A stretch of DNA of 6,914 nt. Source: an uncultured Bacteroidales bacterium (GTDB lineage Bacteria > Bacteroidota > Bacteroidia > Bacteroidales > UBA932). Position numbers and translations under genes: made by a program. Shown piece after piece: positions 1 to 6,589 of the stretch (position 1 is the first letter of the stretch; each line of letters begins with the position of its first letter). The stretch covers positions 1 to 6,914 of the forward strand of contig CAMNNS010000076.1 of NCBI GenBank assembly GCA_946545765.1, in the 5' to 3' direction. The notes beneath the pieces were generated by a model. The model did not search any database. It was not told the origin of the DNA and saw nothing but the letters and a program-made list of their open reading frames with translations.

Positions 1-61
1 GATTCGAACCCGCGACCCTCAGCTTGGGAAGCTGATGCTCTACCAACTGAGCTATTTCCGC
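1..61 (-). tRNA. tRNA-Gly, anticodon CCC (3' end cut by window edge)
   Basis: Read on the minus strand from 61, the sequence folds as a tRNA. It has a seven-base acceptor strand GCGGAAA, the TA linker, a D arm GCTC/GAGC around AGTTGGTA, and an anticodon stem TCAGC/GCTGA closing the loop TTCCCAA. A five-base variable loop GGGTC follows, then the T-stem strand GCGGG and the T loop TTCGAAT. The anticodon CCC (plus positions 26-28) reads the glycine codon GGG. About 12 bases (the rest of the T stem, the acceptor 3' strand and the discriminator) plus any CCA lie outside the window, so acceptor pairing cannot be verified. It is divergent from the permease gene at 226. Confidence 0.95.
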
Positions 62-100
62 ATATAAAGCCTCTTGATGAATGCTTTTATAAATGCTTTG

Positions 101-108
101 CAAAAGTA
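101..108 (-). promoter_or_regulatory. Bacteroidota -7 box candidate for tRNA-Gly
   Basis: The minus strand reads TACTTTTG, a full match to the Bacteroidota sigma-ABfr -7 consensus TAnnTTTG. It lies about 40 bases upstream of the mature tRNA 5' end, giving a plausible short pre-tRNA leader. No good -33 TTTG is seen at the usual spacing. A second match, TAGATTTG at 150-157 on the minus strand, is further away and also lacks a -33 element. Confidence 0.5.
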
Positions 109-162
109 GTAATTTTTTCCAATTTATCTACAGATAGTAAAAATCTTTTCAAATCTATATAC

Positions 163-170
163 TATATTTG
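163..170 (+). promoter_or_regulatory. Bacteroidota -7 box candidate for the permease gene
   Basis: TATATTTG on the plus strand matches the TAnnTTTG consensus exactly and ends 55 bases before the permease start codon. A matching -33 TTTG is not evident. It is the only full plus-strand match in the 164-bp gap between tRNA-Gly and the permease. Confidence 0.5.
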
Positions 171-215
171 TTCCGATTTTAATTGAAAGATACCTCTGTA
201 TTTTGCATTAAGGGA

Positions 216-220
216 AAGGA
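216..220 (+). promoter_or_regulatory. Ribosome-binding-like AAGGA before the permease
   Basis: AAGGA sits five bases before the ATG at 226, inside a purine-rich run. It supports that start codon. The other starts in this window lack anything this close to a Shine-Dalgarno core, as is common in Bacteroidota. Confidence 0.5.
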
Positions 221-225
221 AACTT

Positions 226-1482
226 ATGAATTTAAAATGGTTTATCGCAAATAGATTAGGTAAAAAAGAATGGTCAGCTTCTAAGAGACTTAGTGGGGCG
301 GGGAATTTAATCGCGATACTCTCTGTGGCTATTAGTGTAATCGTAATTATTATTGCTATATCGGTATCAATTGGTTTTAAAACAGAGGTTAAAGAGAAAG
401 CTATTGGTTTTGGTTCGGATTTAACTATAACCCCTGCTTCACTTATTGGTGATGTGGAAATAGATTCTCAGAATTACTCACTTAAAGACTTAGACTTAGA
501 GAGTTTAAAAGCTATCCCTTTTGTTGAGTCTGTAGCCTCTGTCTCTTATCGCCCGGGTATGATAAAAACAGATGACCAAATACATGGTGTGATTTTAAAA
601 GGGGTTGATTCTTCATATAACTGGAATTTCTTTAAAGAGTCTTTAGTAGCAGGTAGCTTACCTCACTTTGATAAAGATTCAAATTATCTTTTAATATCGG
701 AGTTTATCTCTAATAAATTAAACCTCTATGTTGGTGAGAGTACATTGCTCTATTTTATATATAATAATACTCTAAAAATCAGGAAATTTATAATTAGTGG
801 AATCTACTCTGCTAAATTTGAAAAGTATGACCAAATTTATGTGCTTTCAGATAAGAGTATTGTAAATGACTTAAATTCATGGCCAAACCACTATTCTAAT
901 AGTTATGAAATATTATATAAAGACCATTCAGAAGATTTAGAAGAGTATAGGAAAGGTTACATATCTAACATTTTATATGATAAATTACTTTATGACTATA
1001 AAAATATTACGGTACTTTCTCTTAAAGATAGATTGCCTACATTATTTGATTGGTTAGCCCTTTTAGATATAAATGTTTTAATACTTTTAGTTTTTATGAT
1101 TTTAGTTGCAGGTTTTAATATGGTATCTGCACTTTTAATTATTCTTTTTGAAAATACCTCCACTATAGCTCTCTTTAAATCTTTAGGTATGAGAGACAAA
1201 GAGATTAAAGGAGTTTTTTTAGCAAAAAGTATTAAAATTATCCTATACGGCTTATTGTTAGGAGATTTGGTGGCACTCTCGTTCTCTTTGATACAGAATA
1301 AATGGCATATAATAAAATTAGATCCCGAGAGTTATTTTATAAAATATGTACCTGTTGATTTATCGCCTCAAGGTATTATTTTCACCAATTTAATTTGTAT
1401 AGTATCTATCGTGATAATACTTTTAATACCTCTCCACTTTATAAGTAAGATAGCTACAGCTAAAGGGTTAAACACTAAATAG
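226..1482 (+). CDS. LolC/LolE-type ABC transporter permease (FtsX family)
   Basis: A 418-residue inner-membrane permease of the FtsX/MacB-type superfamily, closest in form to the lipoprotein-releasing LolC/LolE proteins. Visible layout: a basic N-terminus (MNLKWFIANRL, then GKKEW), one membrane helix at about residues 27-49, a periplasmic domain at about 50-280, and three C-terminal helices near 283-307, 332-355 and 383-407. Between helices two and three, IALFKSLGMRDKEIKGVF (residues 314-331) is the cytoplasmic coupling segment typical of the family, which contacts the ATPase. Family knowledge: such permeases work with a LolD-type ATPase to move lipoproteins, or other substrates, out of the inner membrane. 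No ATPase gene is adjacent, so the partner must be encoded elsewhere. The gene appears monocistronic, starts after an AAGGA site and ends 5 bp from the convergent transglycosylase stop. The family call is firm; the substrate is inferred. Confidence 0.88.
   Translation: MNLKWFIANRLGKKEWSASKRLSGAGNLIAILSVAISVIVIIIAISVSIGFKTEVKEKAIGFGSDLTITPASLIGDVEIDSQNYSLKDLDLESLKAIPFVESVASVSYRPGMIKTDDQIHGVILKGVDSSYNWNFFKESLVAGSLPHFDKDSNYLLISEFISNKLNLYVGESTLLYFIYNNTLKIRKFIISGIYSAKFEKYDQIYVLSDKSIVNDLNSWPNHYSNSYEILYKDHSEDLEEYRKGYISNILYDKLLYDYKNITVLSLKDRLPTLFDWLALLDINVLILLVFMILVAGFNMVSALLIILFENTSTIALFKSLGMRDKEIKGVFLAKSIKIILYGLLLGDLVALSFSLIQNKWHIIKLDPESYFIKYVPVDLSPQGIIFTNLICIVSIVIILLIPLHFISKIATAKGLNTK
311..318 (+). 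repeat. TCGCGATA word, copy 1
   Basis: One of four copies of TCGCGATA in the window, all in this orientation on the plus strand. Here it lies in the permease gene, encoding Ile-Ala-Ile as ATC GCG ATA. Confidence 0.5.
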
Positions 1483-1487
1483 TAATT

Positions 1488-2573
1488 CTACTGCACTACA
1501 CTTTTTTTGTATAATTCCCACTGCCGAATTATATTTTTTACATGTGTAATTGATTCCTTTCCTTTAAAAGGAGGTATGGTTACTTCACCATTTGTATAGC
1601 CATCATTCATTATAGGTATTACAGAGACTAAATCTTCCCAACTTAAATGATTTTTCCCTTCAAATTTTGCCACCTTCATGCAATGTTGGATCTTACCTTC
1701 TCCGCAGTTATAAGCTGCTAATGTTAAGAGTATTACATTAATTGAATCTGCTCCCATTTTTTTATAAACATTCTGCAATCTTCCTAACTCTCTTGTTCCG
1801 GCTTTAATATTTTGTTCGGGATCGTAAATATCTTCTATTCCGTATCTATTTGCAGTACTCTCCATAACTTGCATCAAACCTATTGCTCCCATACGTGAGA
1901 TAACCCCTTGATTAAATTTGGATTCTTGATACATTAAAGCACTAAATAACCTCCAATCCCAGCCAATAGTTTTGCTATACTTTTTAACTAAACTATCGTA
2001 TCGCGATATAGAGTATCTTGTCCTTGGAAAGGATAGTCTCATTCTACTTTCGTTTCTCACAAGCCACGCAAGTTGCTTTTTATACTCATGAGTTTGCTTA
2101 CTATATGTAATCCAGTAGTTTATGCTCTCCAATACTTTGTCATTACCTAACTTTACAGCACATATATATTCTTTCTCTATCGCGATAGATTTATCTACAT
2201 AATCTGAATATGGTGCAGGAATAGAATCATTAGATGATATGACAATTACATCTATTTCATCTTCAATTAGTTTATCCCAAATAAGTAGGTTATTTTTTTC
2301 TACCCCTATATCTACAACACATCTATGCTCTTCTGAAAAATTTCTTATTAGATTGGTCGCAAACTTTAGAGCGGGAGTAGCGGTGTTAATTCTATTGTCT
2401 AAGACAATTGTACAATTAAGTGTATCACCTGTAATTAGTTTGTGCTTATTGCCAATAGTATTGTCTGCACCGCCAATGCCTATAATATCTATCGAGATAA
2501 AAAACAAAACAATCGCTATAGTTATAACCGTTATAGTTAATACTTTAGAAAATTTTGTTGTTAATAATCTCAT
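1488..2573 (-). CDS. mltF: MltF-like membrane-bound lytic murein transglycosylase with short substrate-binding-like domain
   Basis: A 361-residue envelope enzyme that should cleave peptidoglycan glycan strands non-hydrolytically, leaving 1,6-anhydroMurNAc ends. A hydrophobic segment at about residues 11-31 has no lipobox cysteine, so it is a membrane anchor or uncleaved signal. Residues 50-155 look like an abbreviated family-3 solute-binding domain, with EDEIDVIVISSND and a later INYWI segment. Residues 205-361 form the SLT catalytic domain: YQESKF with the predicted catalytic Glu217, then GAIGLMQVM (229-237) and AAYNCGEGK (286-294). The C-terminal FKGKESITHVKNII resembles the end of MltF proteins. 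Family knowledge: E. coli MltF is about 518 residues with a full two-lobed binding domain, so this protein is clearly shorter. It is the last gene of the pncB-porin operon, 14 bp after the porin stop. The catalytic call is strong; the MltF subfamily call is moderate. Confidence 0.87.
   Translation of the reverse strand: MRLLTTKFSKVLTITVITIAIVLFFISIDIIGIGGADNTIGNKHKLITGDTLNCTIVLDNRINTATPALKFATNLIRNFSEEHRCVVDIGVEKNNLLIWDKLIEDEIDVIVISSNDSIPAPYSDYVDKSIAIEKEYICAVKLGNDKVLESINYWITYSKQTHEYKKQLAWLVRNESRMRLSFPRTRYSISRYDSLVKKYSKTIGWDWRLFSALMYQESKFNQGVISRMGAIGLMQVMESTANRYGIEDIYDPEQNIKAGTRELGRLQNVYKKMGADSINVILLTLAAYNCGEGKIQHCMKVAKFEGKNHLSWEDLVSVIPIMNDGYTNGEVTIPPFKGKESITHVKNIIRQWELYKKSVVQ
1999..2008. repeat. 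TATCGCGATA palindrome, copy 2
   Basis: A perfect 10-base palindrome inside the transglycosylase gene, containing TCGCGATA. On the coding strand it is read in a different frame from most other copies (ATA TCG CGA TAC, Ile-Ser-Arg-Tyr). The word is therefore not simply one recurring codon string. Confidence 0.5.
2178..2187. repeat. TATCGCGATA palindrome, copy 3
   Basis: A second perfect 10-base copy in the transglycosylase gene, encoding Ile-Ala-Ile (ATC GCG ATA) on the minus strand. It is 169 bases from the end of the previous copy. Confidence 0.5.
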
Positions 2574-2587
2574 ATTATTCTAATCTG

Positions 2588-4840
2588 CTATTTAATATAG
2601 AATGGCCACCATATACCTATTTTAAATGCCCTCTGAGGTCTTATATAGCCATAGGCAGAGAAGTAACCTCTATTAGGTATTCCTTGAAGAACATTTTCAA
2701 CTTTTAAAAATATACAAGCCCTTTTCCATTGTAAATTTATAAATGCATCAAAGTATGGGTTATTTCCAATTTTTTCTCTCTCTTGGTTAATGAACATTCC
2801 GAGTGCAGGAGAGTATGCTTGTGCATAAAATTTTGTATTATAAGTCATATTTGCCCCTATCTGGACATTTAATACATTTTTAACAGCATAGAATTGTAAA
2901 TAATATCTAAGATTTAGTGCAACCTTTGGTAGGGGTAGTATATTCTCCTTAGACGATATTTGGAATAGTAATTTATTATCTAAATGTAATGGCCCAACTC
3001 TAAGATTTTTTGAGATATATCCGCTTAAAACACTCATCGTCTGATTATTCTGTAGGACATTACCTAAAGAGTCTATATAGAGATTATTTTTGAGTAAGGC
3101 ATATCCAAAAGAACCCTCAAACCCCCATCTTGGAATATCTAAATAGGCTTCTATTTTGGTTGTGGATATTTTATCAAAATTATTATTCCAGATATAGTGG
3201 TTAGATGTATAATTCTCGTAATAATATGATGGATTTCTTAAAGAAGAATGGAATGTAGTTGTTAAATGTATTCCATCTTTTATTGCCCATGATGAGAATT
3301 TTAAAGATGCATCTAAACTTAAACTACCTTTGTAATATCCTGCAAAATCGATTTTTGTAATAGCATTCCATGCAAAATATCTCTTTAAAACACCACTTGC
3401 CCCAAAATAGGTAAATAGATTATTCTCTTTGTGGTTTTTATCCCCCGTAATAAAAAAGTTTGGATTAAAATAGTAGTAATTAAGTAGTTGATGCCCTATT
3501 CCTCCATCTAATTTAGAGACTATAGATTTGTCTCCCCATGGCTGAATTTTTATAAAAGCTCTATTTTCCAACTTCATAACCCTTGCAGAATCAGAAGTGC
3601 TTGTAGGGTTTATATAAAATTGGTTGTTATATAGAGATCTGCCAATATTATCAGCCAATGATATATTATCTTCATATTTTCTTGAATATGTTGTCAGTTC
3701 ACCATAATGGCCAAAAAATGTAACAGTCCCTTTTCCTGCGCTATGTTCTTTATCTATTTTGTTTCCTAACGAATCTCTCTCTGCCTTCCAGATAATTGGA
3801 ACACCGTAAGAATGAGATATAAATAGAGTATTTCTTTTTATAACTTGTTGGGCATTACCAAGATAAACATTTATAGTTTTTGCATCTACAGTTGTATCTC
3901 TTATCATAGACAAATCTACTATCCCACCATTGTCATTTCTTTTTAATCGGGAGAAAATATATCCACCTTGTGCAACATAATTATTTCCAATATAGTTGCC
4001 AGTAAAAGCTAAGGTTCTAAAGTCTGTTTTTTCATTTTTTAGTATTCCATTTCCCCCATTTCTCTTGTATAACAAACTAAAATTAAATGATGGTGTAAAA
4101 TTTTGAGTATGAAGTATGTGTATATTGTCAGAGCCTTTTTGTTTGGTAGCAAATAAGGTACCCCAATATGCAAGTTCTGTATGTGGTGTTTTGGTATTAT
4201 ACATAGGGATATTGTAGGGCATATATGTGTATGTCATATATGGTGAGAAGAATGGGAACTCTTCTTCATGCTCTCTTTTAAAATAGTTGTATGTAACAGC
4301 AGCACTACCAGAAACCCCAAGATATGTGGCATTTACATCTTCTCTTTGAAACTTTAGGTCGTAAAAATGGTAGTTAAAAGTTGTATCTATTTTAAGTAAT
4401 TCCTGAGAATTTACATAAGTGTTATTCTTCCAGCTAAATATCCTTTGAAATTTTACACTATCTGTAAATAGATAAGTATTAAGCACTCTTGGAGTATTAG
4501 AAATTACACTATCTCTGTAGGCCTTAATGCTATCCCTTCTCATCTTTTTGAGCTCTTTTTTAGTATAAACTTTAATTGCTGCAATAGAGTCGGCCTTGTA
4601 TGTGGAGTCTATAGAGAATAGTATTTGTTCACTTAGCCCCATTTTTCTTAATGAATCTAAACTCAAATTTAGATTTATAAGAGAATCTATCATCTTTTTA
4701 TATGGGGAGTCTAAGGTGTCTATTGTATCGTTTACTCTTCCCCTTGTGTAATTCATACTATTATAAGGTTTTACACTGCTCCAACTTTGGAGAGATAACA
4801 CCAATAGAACAATAATTATTATCCACAACCCCTTTTTCAT
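2588..4840 (-). CDS. Putative porin, Bacteroidales outer-membrane beta-barrel protein
   Basis: A 750-residue protein with an N-terminal signal peptide (MKKGL, then a hydrophobic run to about residue 19, cleavage likely near 20-25). Residues 40-115 are polar and rich in Asp-Ser and Lys-Arg, likely a periplasmic helical stretch. From about residue 117, TPRVLNTYLFTDSVKFQRI, DTTFNYHFYDLKFQREDVN (152-170) and MYNTKTPHTELAYWGTLFA (213-231) match my recollection of the conserved core of the Bacteroidales 'putative porin' family (Pfam Porin_10 type). The rest alternates short aromatic strands with polar turns and ends in KIGIWWPFYIK, a plausible last beta strand. It should sit in the outer membrane as a diffusion channel; the substrate is unknown. 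There is no TonB box or plug domain, so it is not a SusC-type transporter. It is the middle gene of the operon, starting 10 bp after pncB, with an A-rich leader instead of a Shine-Dalgarno site. Confidence 0.88.
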   Translation of the reverse strand: MKKGLWIIIIVLLVLSLQSWSSVKPYNSMNYTRGRVNDTIDTLDSPYKKMIDSLINLNLSLDSLRKMGLSEQILFSIDSTYKADSIAAIKVYTKKELKKMRRDSIKAYRDSVISNTPRVLNTYLFTDSVKFQRIFSWKNNTYVNSQELLKIDTTFNYHFYDLKFQREDVNATYLGVSGSAAVTYNYFKREHEEEFPFFSPYMTYTYMPYNIPMYNTKTPHTELAYWGTLFATKQKGSDNIHILHTQNFTPSFNFSLLYKRNGGNGILKNEKTDFRTLAFTGNYIGNNYVAQGGYIFSRLKRNDNGGIVDLSMIRDTTVDAKTINVYLGNAQQVIKRNTLFISHSYGVPIIWKAERDSLGNKIDKEHSAGKGTVTFFGHYGELTTYSRKYEDNISLADNIGRSLYNNQFYINPTSTSDSARVMKLENRAFIKIQPWGDKSIVSKLDGGIGHQLLNYYYFNPNFFITGDKNHKENNLFTYFGASGVLKRYFAWNAITKIDFAGYYKGSLSLDASLKFSSWAIKDGIHLTTTFHSSLRNPSYYYENYTSNHYIWNNNFDKISTTKIEAYLDIPRWGFEGSFGYALLKNNLYIDSLGNVLQNNQTMSVLSGYISKNLRVGPLHLDNKLLFQISSKENILPLPKVALNLRYYLQFYAVKNVLNVQIGANMTYNTKFYAQAYSPALGMFINQEREKIGNNPYFDAFINLQWKRACIFLKVENVLQGIPNRGYFSAYGYIRPQRAFKIGIWWPFYIK

Positions 4841-4850
4841 ATTTTTAATT

Positions 4851-6413
4851 TTAGTCTTCTTTAAAATTATGTCTCTTTAAATCAGAAATCTCTTTAATAA
4901 GATTGTTAACTAATCCCATTTTTAAATCATAAAGTTCATCAGATATATCAACTTTATATACATGTGGATTTATTAAACGCCTTTCTGTAATATTAAAACT
5001 ATTTAGATTAGTAAGATAATACTCTCTCTTTTTATCTATATCCACATCTTCATAGCATATCTTTCCATCCTTTATAGTTTGTTGTTGAAGTGTTTTATAC
5101 TCATAACTCCCTTTAGGAAAACATTTTCTTTGTGTTTCGTCAAACTCATTTTGAATGTGAAGTTCCTCTTTTGCCTCAATTTTTCTTGAGGTAGCATCTC
5201 CCCTTAAACAAGTAATGTCTGCTTTGAAAACACCTTTTTGAATAATTCTATATGTAATTTGAAAACCAGGATTTATCAACTTAATTTTATCTTCTGAACG
5301 TTTTAGGACTGGTTGTTCATCAACTTGTACAAGTTTATAAACATTTCCAAAACAAGGATTATGTTTACTTGTCGCGATAGCATCTCCAACCCCATAAGAA
5401 TCTATACAAGCCCCTTGTTGTTCTAATTCTGCAATTAAGTATTCATCTAAAGCATTAGTAGCAAATATTTTACAATTTTTTAGTCCGTTTTTATCTAAAA
5501 TGTCTCTACATTTTCTACTCAAATACGCAAGGTCTCCACTATCTAATCTAATGCCATAACCTTTTGGATATGAATCATCTATCCCGTTGTCTTTATAAGC
5601 TTTAATTGCATTTCTAAGACCACAATTTATAGTGTCGTATGTATCAATGAGTAAAATAAGAGATTCTCCTTTATGACTTTTAATGTAGGAATCAAAAGCT
5701 TCATACTCCCCTTTAATTGTGCAGCCAAAAGATGTAACATAACTATGTGCCATAGTTCCCGATGCAGGAGTCCCAAATAGTTCGGAAGTGAGTATATTTG
5801 AAGAGTTTGCACACCCACCTATATATGCTGCTTTTGCACCGTATGTAGCCGCCCATGGCCCATGAGCTCTTCTACTTCCAAACTCACTTATAGTTTTCTT
5901 TGTACTTCTTGTTACTCTACTTGCTTTGGTAGCAATTGCCATTTGATGGTTCATGATACAAAGCAAAGGTGTTTCAAGTACTTGTGCTTCAATTATCGGT
6001 GCTTCTATGGTGATAATCGGCTCTCTTGGAAAAGCTATTTCCCCCTCCCTCATTGAGTAAACATTACCTGTAAACTTCATTTTTGAGACATACTCTCTAA
6101 ACTCTTTATATTCATCTCCGGGGAGAAAGTTCTCAAAGAACTCGGGAGATTTACCACCGAGACTTTCTATCATTTGCATCGCCTCTTTTATTCCACTAAC
6201 AACAGCCCAATTATTATTGTCGGGGGCTTTTCTAAAGAAAAGATTAAAGACAGCTTTTTTATTCTGCATACCGCAATCTAAAAAAGACTTTCCCATAGTA
6301 TATTGGTACTTATCTGAGCAGTATGATATATCTTTCATTATACTCTCTTTGTAGTAATTTTCTTTTAACTGTTCGGGTTTATTCTTACTTAACCCATTTT
6401 TGTTAATTGTCAT
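4851..6413 (-). CDS. pncB: Nicotinate phosphoribosyltransferase
   Basis: Cytoplasmic enzyme of NAD salvage (Preiss-Handler pathway), joining nicotinate to PRPP, with ATP hydrolysis, to give nicotinate mononucleotide. Landmarks: DKYQYTMGKSFL (34-45) at the usual N-terminal position, EFGSRRAHGP (177-186) with substrate-binding arginines, GTMAHSYVTSFG (219-230) with His223 as the predicted phosphorylated histidine, IRLDSGDLAYLS (288-299), and FATNALDE followed by YGVGDAIATS (340-349). GTMAHS plus a length near 500 puts it with the longer, human-NAPRT-like clade rather than the shorter E. coli type. The 520-residue reading begins at the ATG at 6413. Met26 (ATG at 6336-6338) is a credible alternative, giving 495 residues. 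It is preceded by AAAGAGAG and lies just before the conserved region, whereas residues 1-25 are lysine- and asparagine-rich and do not resemble the family. It is the first gene of the operon, followed after 10 bp by the porin. Confidence 0.95.
   Translation of the reverse strand: MTINKNGLSKNKPEQLKENYYKESIMKDISYCSDKYQYTMGKSFLDCGMQNKKAVFNLFFRKAPDNNNWAVVSGIKEAMQMIESLGGKSPEFFENFLPGDEYKEFREYVSKMKFTGNVYSMREGEIAFPREPIITIEAPIIEAQVLETPLLCIMNHQMAIATKASRVTRSTKKTISEFGSRRAHGPWAATYGAKAAYIGGCANSSNILTSELFGTPASGTMAHSYVTSFGCTIKGEYEAFDSYIKSHKGESLILLIDTYDTINCGLRNAIKAYKDNGIDDSYPKGYGIRLDSGDLAYLSRKCRDILDKNGLKNCKIFATNALDEYLIAELEQQGACIDSYGVGDAIATSKHNPCFGNVYKLVQVDEQPVLKRSEDKIKLINPGFQITYRIIQKGVFKADITCLRGDATSRKIEAKEELHIQNEFDETQRKCFPKGSYEYKTLQQQTIKDGKICYEDVDIDKKREYYLTNLNSFNITERRLINPHVYKVDISDELYDLKMGLVNNLIKEISDLKRHNFKED
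5372..5379 (+). repeat. TCGCGATA word, copy 4
   Basis: The fourth TCGCGATA, inside pncB. The coding strand reads GCT ATC GCG ACA (Ala-Ile-Ala-Thr), within the conserved GDAIATS motif of the enzyme. Confidence 0.5.
6339..6354 (-). promoter_or_regulatory. Purine-rich leader supporting an internal pncB start at Met26
   Basis: On the minus strand, AAAGAGAG followed by TATA directly precedes the in-frame ATG at 6336-6338. The upstream ATG at 6413 is preceded by AT-rich sequence with no purine-rich element. This favours, but does not prove, initiation at Met26. Confidence 0.35.
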
Positions 6414-6451
6414 ATTATGTTAAGCTAATTATAGATTATAGCATTATTCTC

Positions 6452-6481
6452 CAAATATACAAAAAGTTCCTGTAAGGCAAT
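6452..6481 (-). promoter_or_regulatory. Promoter of the pncB-porin-mltF operon
   Basis: The minus strand carries TATATTTG (6452-6459), an exact TAnnTTTG -7 box. Eighteen bases upstream is ATTG (6478-6481), three of four matches to the -33 TTTG. This is the best two-part promoter in the window. Transcription should begin near 6445, leaving a leader of roughly 30 bases to the first pncB ATG or about 105 to Met26. The -33 element overlaps one arm of the inverted repeat at 6474-6498. Confidence 0.6.
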
Positions 6482-6498
6482 TTTTATGCCGTTGCCTT
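6474..6498. promoter_or_regulatory. Inverted repeat between divergent promoters, operator candidate
   Basis: AAGGCAA (6474-6480) and TTGCCTT (6492-6498) are perfect 7-base inverted arms around an 11-base spacer. Allowing two unpaired bases on one side, TGT (6471-6473) and ACA (6501-6503) extend the symmetry. Reading outward, each divergent promoter therefore has TTGCCTT followed closely by ACA in its -33 region. It could be a binding site for a dimeric regulator of pncB, the kinase or both, or duplicated -33 elements. No regulator gene is in the window. Confidence 0.4.
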
Positions 6499-6519
6499 CT
6501 ACAATAGCTCCCTTTTTAT

Positions 6520-6527
6520 TATATTTG
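6520..6527 (+). promoter_or_regulatory. Bacteroidota -7 box candidate for the kinase gene
   Basis: TATATTTG on the plus strand matches TAnnTTTG exactly and ends 62 bases before the kinase ATG. The nearest -33-like element is GTTG at 6491-6494, but its 25-base spacing is longer than usual, so this promoter may be weak or need an activator. The predicted transcript starts near 6534 and includes the hairpin at 6556-6576. Confidence 0.5.
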
Positions 6528-6555
6528 TAAGGTATTTAATTATTTATGTTCTACT

Positions 6556-6576
6556 CTCTGTAAGACAGAGTTTTTT
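6556..6576 (+). terminator. Terminator-like hairpin in the kinase leader
   Basis: CTCTGT (6556-6561) pairs perfectly with ACAGAG (6565-6570) around the loop AAG, and six T residues follow at once (6571-6576). The form is that of a small intrinsic terminator in plus orientation only, since the minus strand has no T run after the stem. It lies between the kinase promoter candidate and the kinase ATG at 6590, so it could act as an attenuator or block transcription arriving from antisense to pncB. The six-pair stem is short, so strength is uncertain. Confidence 0.45.
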
Positions 6577-6589
6577 GGTTTGTTTTAAT

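Noticed and set aside
1..225. tRNA gene as a prophage or island attachment site
   Set aside because: No integrase and no repeat of the tRNA 3' end is visible. That end lies outside the window, and the neighbouring gene is ordinary.
996..1199. A 67-codon minus-strand open frame inside the permease
   Set aside because: It lies opposite the conserved coupling region of the permease and has no promoter, start signal or family resemblance.
1481..1508. AGTA-attc-TACT stem followed by a T run as a terminator for the permease
   Set aside because: The stem is only four A/T-rich pairs and the T run starts nine bases after it, so it does not have the form of an intrinsic terminator.
2239..2583. A 114-codon plus-strand open frame opposite the 5' part of the transglycosylase gene
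   Set aside because: It is antisense to a well-supported gene, rich in Ser, Ile and Val as expected from the complement of that coding sequence, and has no recognisable family.
5627..6056. Short open frames on both strands (5627-5818 minus, 5862-6056 plus) inside pncB
   Set aside because: Both overlap the most conserved part of pncB, and their sequences read as frame-shifted or antisense versions of it.
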